Positions 1-5,723 of a stretch of DNA of 5,847 nucleotides are shown here, in pieces. Each line of letters begins with the position of its first letter. Positions within the stretch are counted from its first letter, which is position 1. This DNA comes from Synergistaceae bacterium. Lineage in GTDB: Bacteria > Synergistota > Synergistia > Synergistales > Synergistaceae. The DNA lies in the NCBI GenBank assembly GCA_031273585.1, contig JAISRP010000160.1, positions 1-5,847 on the forward strand. The letters run 5' to 3'. The notes under the pieces were generated by a model that was not told the origin of the DNA, ran no database searches, and saw only the letters and a list, made by a program, of their open reading frames with translations. The position numbers and the translations under genes are program-made.

Positions 1-90
1 GACGGGCCGCACTCGGTCGTGTACGACGCCGCCGAGAACCGGCTCCACACGGCGAAGGCGGTAATGACGCTTTTGATGAACGGAAAATAA
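1..90 (+). CDS. Carbamoyltransferase, ornithine-type, C-terminal end only (partial)
   Basis: The first 29 codons are open to a TAA at 88-90 and encode the tail of a protein whose start lies outside the window. The residues SVVYDAAENRLHTAKA match the conserved C-terminal segment of ornithine/putrescine-type carbamoyltransferases (consensus roughly S-V-V-F-D-E-A-E-N-R-x-H-x-x-K-A), which forms the last helix. These enzymes transfer carbamoyl groups between carbamoyl phosphate and an amine. Next to a carbamate kinase gene the enzyme probably runs catabolically, making carbamoyl phosphate from a carbamoylated intermediate such as citrulline, carbamoyl-putrescine or a ureido acid. The tail does not resemble the E. 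coli YgeW C-terminus as I recall it, so a YgeW orthologue is less likely. With only 29 residues visible, the substrate cannot be told. The stop is 17 nt before the next start, so the two genes are probably cotranscribed. Confidence 0.72.
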   Translation, partial: DGPHSVVYDAAENRLHTAKAVMTLLMNGK

Positions 91-92
91 AA

Positions 93-100
93 AAGGAGGA
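93..100 (+). promoter_or_regulatory. Ribosome binding site of the NCS2 permease
   Basis: The sequence AAGGAGGA is a near-perfect anti-16S match, 7 nt before the TTG at 108. It decides the non-ATG start of the permease gene, and it sits directly after the stop of the upstream carbamoyltransferase gene. Confidence 0.85.
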
Positions 101-107
101 AGCTCTC

Positions 108-1469
108 TTGAACACGAACGATGACAGGAAAAACCTGATTTATCAGCTCAACGGGAGGCCGCCCTTTCTCGTGGCCTTTCCCCTCGGGTTGCAGCACGTG
201 CTCGCCATGTTCACCTCGAACCTCGCTCCCTGTTTTATCCTGGCGGGGGTGGTAGGGCTCGATGGGCCGGGCAAGATAATAATGGCGCAGTGCGCGATGT
301 TCATCTCAGGCGTGACCACGTTTTTTCAGCTGTATCCCTTTCCGCTCTTCGGGAGAAAGTCGAAGCTCCCCCGCATCGGGGCCGAGCTCCCGATAGTCAT
401 GGGCACCTCGTTCGCGTTCGTCCCCACGTCGATAACGATAGGCAATGCCTACGGGCTTCCAGGCGTCCTGGGAGGGGCTCTCGTCGGAAGCCTCGTGGAA
501 TTTGTGATGGGGTTTGCCATCAAGCCGCTCAAAAAATTCTTCCCCCCGCTCATCATAGGCGCGGTCCTGATAGCGATAGGCATCAACCTGCTCAAGGCCG
601 GCACCGGCTACTGGGCCGGAGGGGTCGGCAGCGCGTCATACGGGTCGCCCCAAAACATGCTCCTGGGCCTCCTGGTCTTCGTGTCGGTCATACTGTGCCA
701 GAGGTTCGGGAGGGGGATGATGCAGGTTTCTGCCCTTCTCATAGGAATTTTAGTCGGGTACGTGGCCTCGTTTTTCATGGGGATGCTCGACTTCTCGGCG
801 CTCTTGGGCGCATCCTGGTTCGCGGTCCCAATTCCCCTTCGCTTCGGATATGAATTTCACCTGGACGCGATACTGAGCTTTGCGGCGCTTTACGTGGTCT
901 CCGGGCTGGAGACGATAGGCAACACGTCCGGGATAACCGTCGCCGCATTCGACCGCGAAGCCACGGTCGAGGAGACGAGCGGCGCGATAATAGCCGACTC
1001 GTTTGGGTCGATGCTAGCCTCGGTGTTCAACACGCTCCCGAACACTGCGTTCGGGCAGAACGCGGGGCTCGTCGCCATGACGAGGGTCGTCAACAAATTT
1101 GCCATTGCGACCGGAGCTGCGACGCTGGTGCTGGCGGGATTCGTTCCGAAGGTGGGCGCCATATTTACCATAATGCCGAACTCGGTGCTGGGCGGGGCCA
1201 TAATCGGCGTCTTCGCGATGATAACCATCAACGGCATCAAGCTGATCGCGAAGGCGGGCTTCAGCCAGCGCAACATCACCGTGCTCTCGGTCACGTTCGC
1301 GCTGGGCATGGGCCTTGCCACAGGCCCCGAGGCGATGACGAGCCAGCTCCCGTCCCTCGTGCGGTACGTGATGAAGGATTCCGTGGTGGCCGTATGTATA
1401 ATAGGAATAATCATGAACATAATATTTCCGCCGGACGGGGAGAGCGTCGCGGTAATAACGGTGGACTAG
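108..1469 (+). CDS. NCS2 (nucleobase-ascorbate family) permease, probably purine/xanthine/urate type
   Basis: This 453-residue inner-membrane protein is almost entirely hydrophobic, as expected for the 14-helix NCS2 fold (7+7 inverted repeat), and has full family length. It should import a nucleobase by cation symport. Diagnostic motifs are the Gln-His pair of TM1 (Q29-H30), the TM8 acidic motif GLETIGNTSG with E268, an aspartate at D297, and the family signature Q-N-x-G-x4-T-R at residues 317-326. In characterised members the first signature residue is Gln in xanthine/urate carriers (XanQ Q324) and Glu in uracil carriers (UraA E290). The Gln here points to a purine. The spacing D297 to Q317 (20 residues) equals that of XanQ D304 to Q324. 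The start is TTG with a strong Shine-Dalgarno site. The gene lies between a carbamoyltransferase and a hydantoinase, so its cargo is probably the pathway substrate. Family is near certain; substrate is inferred. Confidence 0.95.
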   Translation: MNTNDDRKNLIYQLNGRPPFLVAFPLGLQHVLAMFTSNLAPCFILAGVVGLDGPGKIIMAQCAMFISGVTTFFQLYPFPLFGRKSKLPRIGAELPIVMGTSFAFVPTSITIGNAYGLPGVLGGALVGSLVEFVMGFAIKPLKKFFPPLIIGAVLIAIGINLLKAGTGYWAGGVGSASYGSPQNMLLGLLVFVSVILCQRFGRGMMQVSALLIGILVGYVASFFMGMLDFSALLGASWFAVPIPLRFGYEFHLDAILSFAALYVVSGLETIGNTSGITVAAFDREATVEETSGAIIADSFGSMLASVFNTLPNTAFGQNAGLVAMTRVVNKFAIATGAATLVLAGFVPKVGAIFTIMPNSVLGGAIIGVFAMITINGIKLIAKAGFSQRNITVLSVTFALGMGLATGPEAMTSQLPSLVRYVMKDSVVAVCIIGIIMNIIFPPDGESVAVITVD

Positions 1470-1471
1470 GG

Positions 1472-1480
1472 GGAGGTGAT
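1472..1480 (+). promoter_or_regulatory. Ribosome binding site of the hydantoinase gene
   Basis: GGAGGTGAT is a full-strength Shine-Dalgarno sequence, 5 nt before the TTG at 1486. It starts 3 nt after the permease stop (TAG at 1467-1469), which indicates a compact operon and supports the TTG start. Confidence 0.85.
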
Positions 1481-1485
1481 CTCTT

Positions 1486-2868
1486 TTGGCTCTCGTGCTG
1501 AGAGGAGGCAGGGTCGTCGGCGGGACGGGCGTTCGCCGCGCCGACGTCAGGATCAGCGGCGGAGTGATCGTGAGCGTCGGTCCTGACGAGGCTGTGGCAG
1601 GCGACGACATAACGGACGTCTCTGGAAAATTTATCCTGCCGGGCGGAGTCGACGCCCACACGCACTTCGACCTGCCCCTGGGGGACGGGACGCGCTCCGA
1701 CGACGACTTTGCGAGCGGCACGAGGTCCGCGATCGCCGGGGGGACGACCTGTGTCATAGACTACGCTACGCAGTTCCGGGGTGAGTCCCTGAACCGGGGC
1801 CTCGACAACTGGCACGGGCTGGCGGACGGCAGATGCTTCTGCGATTACTCGTTTCACCTGGCGGTCACGGACTGGAACGGCTCCGTCGCGGACGAGCTGC
1901 CGGGCGTAATGGCGCGCGGCGTGACGTCGTTTAAGATGTACATGGCCTACAAGGGCGCGCTTCAGGTGGACGACGGGGTCCTGTACGAGGCCCTGCGGAG
2001 GCTGGAGGATCTGGGCGGGCTGCTCTGCGTCCACTGCGAGAACGGGGATATCATATCGGCCCTCTCGCGCGAGTTGCTGCGGGCCGGCAAGACCGGGCCG
2101 GAGCATCATCCGGCGTCGAGGCCCGAGGAGTTGGAGGCCGAGGCAACGGGCAGGCTGCTCGTCATAGCCTCCCTCGCAGGCGCGCCGGTCTACGTCGTCC
2201 ACGTCAGCTCCGGCGCCTCGATTAAAAAAATTCTCGAGGCGAGGTCGTCCGGACAGACGGTTTTCGCTGAAACGTGCCCCCAGTACCTATACCTGGACGA
2301 CTCGCTCTACTCGCCCGCCAGAGCCGACGCCGCAAAGTACGTCTGCTCGCCCCCGCTGAGGGACGGACGAAATCATGCGGAGATGTGGTCGGCCCTGTCG
2401 AAAAATATTGCTGACGTCGTCGCCACAGACCACTGTTCGTTCAACTTCAATGGGCGCAAGGACAGGCATAACTGCGACTTCACCGGGATCCCGAACGGCC
2501 TGCCCGGCGTCGGCAGCAGGATGATGCTGTTATATCTGGGCGTCGCCCGGGGGCTTATAACCATGCCCCAGATGGCGCGCCTCGCCTCGGAGAACCCGGC
2601 CAGGATATTCGGAATACACCCGGGGAAGGGATCGATAACCCCGGGGGCCGACGCCGACATCGTTGTGCTGGATCCGGATGGAAAAAGCGTCATAACCGCG
2701 GAGACTCAGTTTCAAAACGTGGATTACACGCCCTACGAGGGATGGGAGATCCCGTGCAGGATAGAGTCGACGTACTTGAGGGGCGAGAGGGTCTTCCACA
2801 TGGGGCGCTTCCTGCCCGGCGGGCCGCGCGGCAGGTTCGTCCGGCGCCGTGCCGCCGGGGTATTTTAA
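1486..2868 (+). CDS. hydA: D-hydantoinase / dihydropyrimidinase (cyclic amidohydrolase)
   Basis: This 460-residue cytoplasmic enzyme of the amidohydrolase superfamily hydrolyses cyclic amides such as dihydropyrimidines, hydantoins or related purine-derived ureides to N-carbamoyl acids. The complete dimetal site is visible: H58 and H60 in DAHTHFD, the carboxylated lysine K150 in TSFKMYMAYKG, H183 in CVHCENGD, H239 in VYVVHVSS and D315 in VATDHCSF. These residue numbers coincide with those of the Geobacillus stearothermophilus D-hydantoinase, so N-terminus and spacing are canonical. Y155 of the MAYKG loop is the usual substrate-contacting tyrosine. A short beta-sandwich half precedes the barrel (residues 1-50) and the rest follows it (about 385-460). 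Start TTG has a strong ribosome site. It is followed by carbamate kinase, as hyuA is followed by yqeA in E. coli, so an alternative symbol is hyuA. The true substrate is not determined by sequence; allantoin-like or hydantoin-like ureides from purine breakdown are plausible. Confidence 0.95.
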   Translation: MALVLRGGRVVGGTGVRRADVRISGGVIVSVGPDEAVAGDDITDVSGKFILPGGVDAHTHFDLPLGDGTRSDDDFASGTRSAIAGGTTCVIDYATQFRGESLNRGLDNWHGLADGRCFCDYSFHLAVTDWNGSVADELPGVMARGVTSFKMYMAYKGALQVDDGVLYEALRRLEDLGGLLCVHCENGDIISALSRELLRAGKTGPEHHPASRPEELEAEATGRLLVIASLAGAPVYVVHVSSGASIKKILEARSSGQTVFAETCPQYLYLDDSLYSPARADAAKYVCSPPLRDGRNHAEMWSALSKNIADVVATDHCSFNFNGRKDRHNCDFTGIPNGLPGVGSRMMLLYLGVARGLITMPQMARLASENPARIFGIHPGKGSITPGADADIVVLDPDGKSVITAETQFQNVDYTPYEGWEIPCRIESTYLRGERVFHMGRFLPGGPRGRFVRRRAAGVF

Positions 2869-2911
2869 AGCCAAATTTCCAACACTCGAACGTTATGGAG
2901 GCTCGGACTGA

Positions 2912-3868
2912 ATGGGATTCTGCAAAGTTGTGATAGCGCTCGGGGGCAACGCCCTCCAGGAACGTGGGACGCCTCCCACCGCTGAAGCGCAGCTCGACGT
3001 CGTTCGCAGGACGTGCGAGAATTTAGCGGACATAAATGCCAGGGGTTACGAGATGGCGATCGTCCACGGCAACGGCCCCCAGGTGGGCCGCATAGCGTCA
3101 GCCCAGGAGATGGCGTCCATGGTCGACTCGAATCTGCCGGTCATGCCCATCGACGTGTGCGGGTCGATGAGCCAGGGGTACATAGGCTACCAGATTCAGC
3201 AGTGCCTGCGGGACGCGATAAGGAACAGGAACCGCAACGTGCCGGTCGTGACGGTCTTGACACAGGTCGTCGTCTCAGAGGACGACGTTGCGTTCAAAAA
3301 TCCGACCAAGCCCATAGGGCAGTTCTTCTCGAAGGAGGAGGCCGAGACGCTGGCCCGGGAGAAGGGCTACGTCATGAGGGAGGACTCCGGCCGGGGCTGG
3401 CGTCGAGTGGTCGCGTCCCCGGAGCCGAAGTGGATAGTGGAGATAGACTCGGTAAAGCGCCTGTGGGACTCCACGATAGTCGTCACAGCTGGCGGGGGCG
3501 GCATCCCGGTCGTGGAGAACATGGACGGCTCGCTCACCGGAGTGGCGGCAGTGGTTGACAAGGACCTCGCAGCCGAGCTCCTGGCCGAGGAGATGGGGAC
3601 CGACTGCCTCCTGATCCTGACCGAGGTCGACAGGGTGTCGATAAATTTCCATACGCCGGATCAGGTGGATCTCTCGCACATCACAGTGCCCGAGGCGATA
3701 AAGTACGTGAACGAGGGGCACTTCGCCCCGGGGAGCATGCTGCCGAAAGTTATGGCGGCAATAAAGTTCGCGAGGCGGTTCCCCGGAAAAAAAGCGATAA
3801 TAACGTCGCTCTTCAGGGCGATAGATGCCCTGGAGGGGAGAGCTGGCACGGTCATAACAATGGCGTAG
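2912..3868 (+). CDS. arcC: Carbamate kinase
   Basis: This 318-residue protein has the usual length and all main motifs of carbamate kinase, an amino-acid-kinase-fold enzyme that converts carbamoyl phosphate and ADP to ATP, ammonia and CO2. Visible are the N-terminal IALGGNALQ (residues 8-16), HGNGPQVG (52-59), the lysine-bearing NPTKPIGQFF loop (130-139), TAGGGGIPV (192-200), VDKDLAAELLAE (215-226), LTEVDRV (236-242) and GSMLPKV (274-280). The ATG at 2912 is preceded by GGAG at 2897-2900, 11 nt away, weaker and further off than the sites of the two genes upstream, and the protein begins just before the first beta strand as in homologues. The 43-nt gap after the hydantoinase gene contains no recognisable promoter. 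Position matches yqeA of the E. coli cluster. Together with the carbamoyltransferase ending at base 90, it would give substrate-level ATP from the carbamoyl group released during ureide breakdown. Confidence 0.97.
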   Translation: MGFCKVVIALGGNALQERGTPPTAEAQLDVVRRTCENLADINARGYEMAIVHGNGPQVGRIASAQEMASMVDSNLPVMPIDVCGSMSQGYIGYQIQQCLRDAIRNRNRNVPVVTVLTQVVVSEDDVAFKNPTKPIGQFFSKEEAETLAREKGYVMREDSGRGWRRVVASPEPKWIVEIDSVKRLWDSTIVVTAGGGGIPVVENMDGSLTGVAAVVDKDLAAELLAEEMGTDCLLILTEVDRVSINFHTPDQVDLSHITVPEAIKYVNEGHFAPGSMLPKVMAAIKFARRFPGKKAIITSLFRAIDALEGRAGTVITMA

Positions 3869-4020
3869 ACCGTGGGCGCCGCCCACACCCGCCGGGGGAC
3901 CAGTCCCCCGGACCCCCGTTTTCTTTTTTTGATTTTCGCCCCGCGGGGCGAAAATCAAAAAAAGTGAAAAGAGTCCAGGGAGCTGGCTCCATGGCGGGGT
4001 TTGGGGCGGCGCCCCAAGGT
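3869..4020. repeat. Structured interspersed repeat, copy 1: a palindrome made of smaller palindromes
   Basis: The spacer starts directly after the arcC stop and contains five local inverted repeats in the order A-B-C-B'-A'. A is 3872-3886 (7-bp arms around one base). B is 3892-3911 (9-bp arms, 2-nt centre). C is 3923-3964 (perfect 42-bp palindrome). B' is 3975-3994 (8 of 9 pairs). A' is 4001-4017 (8-bp arms around one base). The left half (about 3869-3923) is also an imperfect inverted repeat of the right half (about 3964-4020), so the whole unit can fold either as five small hairpins or as one long one. A second copy lies after yqeC. No coding potential is convincing in it. It is probably a genome-wide intergenic repeat of REP-like character. 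Whether it acts as DNA or as RNA (for example mRNA end stabilisation or decoupling of arcC from yqeB) cannot be decided here. Confidence 0.85.
3923..3964. repeat. Perfect 42-bp palindrome, core of repeat copy 1
   Basis: The arms 3923-3943 and 3944-3964 are exact reverse complements with no spacer. The centre is GC-rich (CGCCCCGCGGGGCG), flanked by ATTTT/AAAAT and then seven T on the left and seven A on the right. In RNA it would give a stem of up to about 19 bp with a minimal loop. Because the T tract lies 5' of the stem on either strand, it does not have the layout of an intrinsic terminator. Confidence 0.95.
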
Positions 4021-4040
4021 CCTGCCCCGATGTCTCCGCA

Positions 4041-4048
4041 GGAGGAGG
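4041..4048 (+). promoter_or_regulatory. Ribosome binding site of yqeB
   Basis: GGAGGAGG lies 9 nt before the ATG at 4058 and 6 nt before an in-frame GTG at 4055. It excludes the longer in-frame ATG at 4001, which lies inside stem A' of the repeat and would add 19 arginine-rich residues not expected in the family. Confidence 0.8.
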
Positions 4049-4057
4049 CGTTTCGTG

Positions 4058-4957
4058 ATGGTCCTGATAAGAGGAGCCGGCGATCTAGCGTCCGGCGTGG
4101 CGCTTCGTCTGCACAGGGCGGGTTTTGGCGTCGTCATGACCGACATTGCGCGGCCCACCGCGCTGCGCCGCATGGCGAGCTTTTCGAGCGCCATCCCAAA
4201 TGGGGAGTTCGCCGTGGAGGGCGTGCGCGCGATCCTGGCGAACGACACGCGCGCGGCGCGCGAAATCGTGAGCGAGGGGAACATAGCGGTGGTCGTCGAT
4301 CCGGAGGCCAGAGTCGCGGACGAGCTTGCGCCGCTCGCCCTGGTCGACGTGATCATGGCAAAACGCAACCTCGGCACGAGAATGTCCGACGCGCCCATCG
4401 TGATATGCGCGGGCCCGGGTTTCACGGCGGGGGCGGACTGCCACGCCGTGGTGGAGACGCAGCGCGGGCACAGCCTCGGCAGGGTGATAACCAGCGGATC
4501 CGCGGCCCCAAACAACGGGGTTCCGGGCAGCGTCGGGGGGCACACTCACGAGAGAATCCTGAGGGCCCCGGCGGACGGGGTCTTCGTGCAGATGCTCGAC
4601 ATCGGCGCAAGGGTCGAGGCCGGCGACGTCGCGGGATGCGTCGGCGGCGCGCCGGTCATGTGCCGGATAGGGGGAGTCCTGAGGGGAATACTCTCCTCCG
4701 GCGTGAAGGTCCATAAGGGCATGAAGAGCGGGGACGTGGACCCGCGGTGCGAGCCGGAGAACTGCTTCACTGCCTCCGACAAGGCGCTCGCCGTGGGCGG
4801 TGGGGTATTGGAGGCAATTTTAAGCCTCGGGGGATTTTTAAGATATCAGTACGGGGCGGGAAGGGTGAATTATAATTCTAATCAGTCCTACGAGTGGAAT
4901 TTACCGGCAAAAAAATGGCTCGCTCGCCGCACTCCGGACAATCGGCGTGACGGATAG
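4058..4957 (+). CDS. yqeB: YqeB (EF2563-family) accessory protein of selenium-dependent molybdenum hydroxylases
   Basis: This is a 299-residue protein with the hallmarks of the YqeB/EF2563 family, which co-occurs with selenium-dependent molybdenum hydroxylases and with SelD in genomes lacking other selenium traits. Its exact biochemistry is unknown; a role in making or inserting the labile selenium-containing cofactor is inferred from that distribution. Visible are an N-terminal Rossmann-like strand-turn-helix IRGAGDLASG (4-13), the segment VDVIMAKRNLGT (96-107), the conserved block ICAGPGFTAGADCHAVVET (116-134) followed by RGH (136-138), a glycine-rich C-terminal part APADGVF (170-176) to GDVDPR (about 223-228) that resembles a small barrel-sandwich fold, and the closing motif GGGVLEAI (247-254). 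Homologues end near here. This protein continues for about 44 residues of unlike composition, encoded in an AT-rich stretch, perhaps after a frameshift or stop loss. It overlaps yqeC by 11 nt. The start is ATG 4058; GTG 4055 is equally possible. Confidence 0.9.
   Translation: MVLIRGAGDLASGVALRLHRAGFGVVMTDIARPTALRRMASFSSAIPNGEFAVEGVRAILANDTRAAREIVSEGNIAVVVDPEARVADELAPLALVDVIMAKRNLGTRMSDAPIVICAGPGFTAGADCHAVVETQRGHSLGRVITSGSAAPNNGVPGSVGGHTHERILRAPADGVFVQMLDIGARVEAGDVAGCVGGAPVMCRIGGVLRGILSSGVKVHKGMKSGDVDPRCEPENCFTASDKALAVGGGVLEAILSLGGFLRYQYGAGRVNYNSNQSYEWNLPAKKWLARRTPDNRRDG
4811..4920 (+). other. AT-rich island inside the 3' end of yqeB, resembling a former spacer
   Basis: By my count this 110-nt stretch is about 43% G+C (bases 4861-4920 about 37%), clearly lower than the GC-rich genes around it. 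It begins where the conserved YqeB core ends and stops shortly before yqeC. It contains a 12-bp perfect palindrome (GAATTATAATTC, 4867-4878) with a TATAAT hexamer at 4871-4876, and a run of seven A at 4909-4915. No acceptable -35 hexamer is seen 16-18 nt upstream of TATAAT, so a promoter for yqeC is only a weak possibility. The stretch is formally coding, but its composition is that of intergenic sequence. Confidence 0.5.
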
Positions 4958-5717
4958 CTGCGAAATGTGCGGGCTGGGCCGGACGGCCGGTTGCGGCGCG
5001 AGCCTCTCATCCCTGCTCGGCATCGGGGCAAAATCCCGCGTTGCGGTCTTCGGCTGTGGGGGGAAGACATCGCTGATCGGAATTTTGGCCGATGAAAACA
5101 GGGACAAAAAAGTGCTGATATCGCCCACGACGAAGATCATGCCGCCAGCAGGGGAGGGAATTGCCCTCCTGGCGTCGCGGGAGTCGGCGGCGGCTCACAG
5201 GCCGGCCGCAGGGATACAGTGCATGGGAGTGCTGGACAGGGCGACGGGAAAACTCAAAGCCCTGCCGGAGGAGGATATGGCGGCCCTCGTCCCAGGGTAC
5301 GACGTCGTGCTCATGGAGGCCGACGGCTCGAGGGGCCTGCCATGCAAGGGGTGGAACGAACGGGATCCGGTGATACCAGCGTTCACGACCCACTCGGTCG
5401 GGGTGTTGTCAATAAGGGCCCTGGGCCTTCCGGCTGACGATGATCACGTCTTTCGCCTGCCTCTGTTTCTGGACATGACCGGGCTCCGTCAGGGGGACGT
5501 CATCACGCTTCAGGCGCTGGCCATGATGGCGGTCTCCCCTGCCGGGTTGATGCGACGCGCCGCGGGATGCGCCATGTTGGTCATAAATCAGGCGGACGAT
5601 CCGGACGACATGAAAAACGCCGCGGCCCTGGCATCGCTGATCCGCCAAAAAAACGCCAATATCGCGAGCGTCATCGTCGCTGGGTCGGCAATCAGGAATA
5701 CATGGCAGATCATATAG
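4947..5717 (+). CDS. yqeC: YqeC, selenium-dependent hydroxylase accessory protein (P-loop protein)
   Basis: This 256-residue protein matches the YqeC family, found next to yqeB in selenium-dependent molybdenum hydroxylase loci. It is probably a nucleotide-dependent maturation factor, but the reaction is unknown. Visible are the family P-loop variant FGCGGKTSL (35-43, lysine K40), the switch-like ISPTTKIMPP (58-67), LMEADGSRGLPCKGW (122-136) with E124 and D126, and INQADD (213-218), which resembles an NKxD-type base-specificity motif. The length is normal for the family. The GTG start overlaps the yqeB stop by 11 nt and has no Shine-Dalgarno sequence, which implies translational coupling to yqeB. 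The only other early start is ATG 4965 (M7), also without a ribosome site. The 30 residues before the P-loop contain C5, C8 and C16, which I do not recognise as typical of the family. Confidence 0.9.
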   Translation: MTDSCEMCGLGRTAGCGASLSSLLGIGAKSRVAVFGCGGKTSLIGILADENRDKKVLISPTTKIMPPAGEGIALLASRESAAAHRPAAGIQCMGVLDRATGKLKALPEEDMAALVPGYDVVLMEADGSRGLPCKGWNERDPVIPAFTTHSVGVLSIRALGLPADDDHVFRLPLFLDMTGLRQGDVITLQALAMMAVSPAGLMRRAAGCAMLVINQADDPDDMKNAAALASLIRQKNANIASVIVAGSAIRNTWQII

Positions 5718-5723
5718 GCCAGG

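Noticed and set aside
1014..2202. Long minus-strand open frames (1014-1757 and 1411-2202) opposite the permease and hydantoinase genes
   Set aside because: Their translations show no recognisable domain, are rich in Arg, Pro and Ala, and cross gene borders. The plus-strand genes carry complete family motifs.
3275..3958. A 227-codon minus-strand frame opposite arcC reaching into the repeat
   Set aside because: It starts in the palindrome, has no ribosome site or family motif, and mirrors the codon structure of arcC.
3923..3964. Intrinsic (Rho-independent) terminator after arcC
   Set aside because: The stem is strong, but the T tract precedes the GC stem and an A tract follows it. As a perfect palindrome it has the same layout on both strands, so the required U run 3' of the stem is absent. 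It may still affect transcription in another way.
4001..4057. ATG at 4001 as the start of yqeB (19 extra residues)
   Set aside because: It lies inside stem A' of the repeat, has no Shine-Dalgarno sequence, and adds an arginine-rich leader before the IRGAGDLASG motif that normally opens the protein. The ATG at 4058 has a strong ribosome site.
3964..4716. A 250-codon open frame on the plus strand overlapping yqeB
   Set aside because: It starts in the repeat, reads as arginine/glycine-rich low-complexity protein and lies wholly in another frame of yqeB. This is the usual shadow of a GC-rich gene.
4811..4827. Small hairpin GAGGC/GCCTC at the end of the YqeB core as a terminator
   Set aside because: Only five pairs with an eight-base loop; the following sequence begins with G residues and T's appear only later, so it is not a credible terminator.
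4866..4878. Promoter for yqeC at TATAAT 4871-4876
   Set aside because: The -10 match is perfect, but no -35-like hexamer is present at 16-18 nt spacing and there is no TG extension directly upstream. In an AT-rich palindromic stretch the match may be chance. I keep it only as a note.
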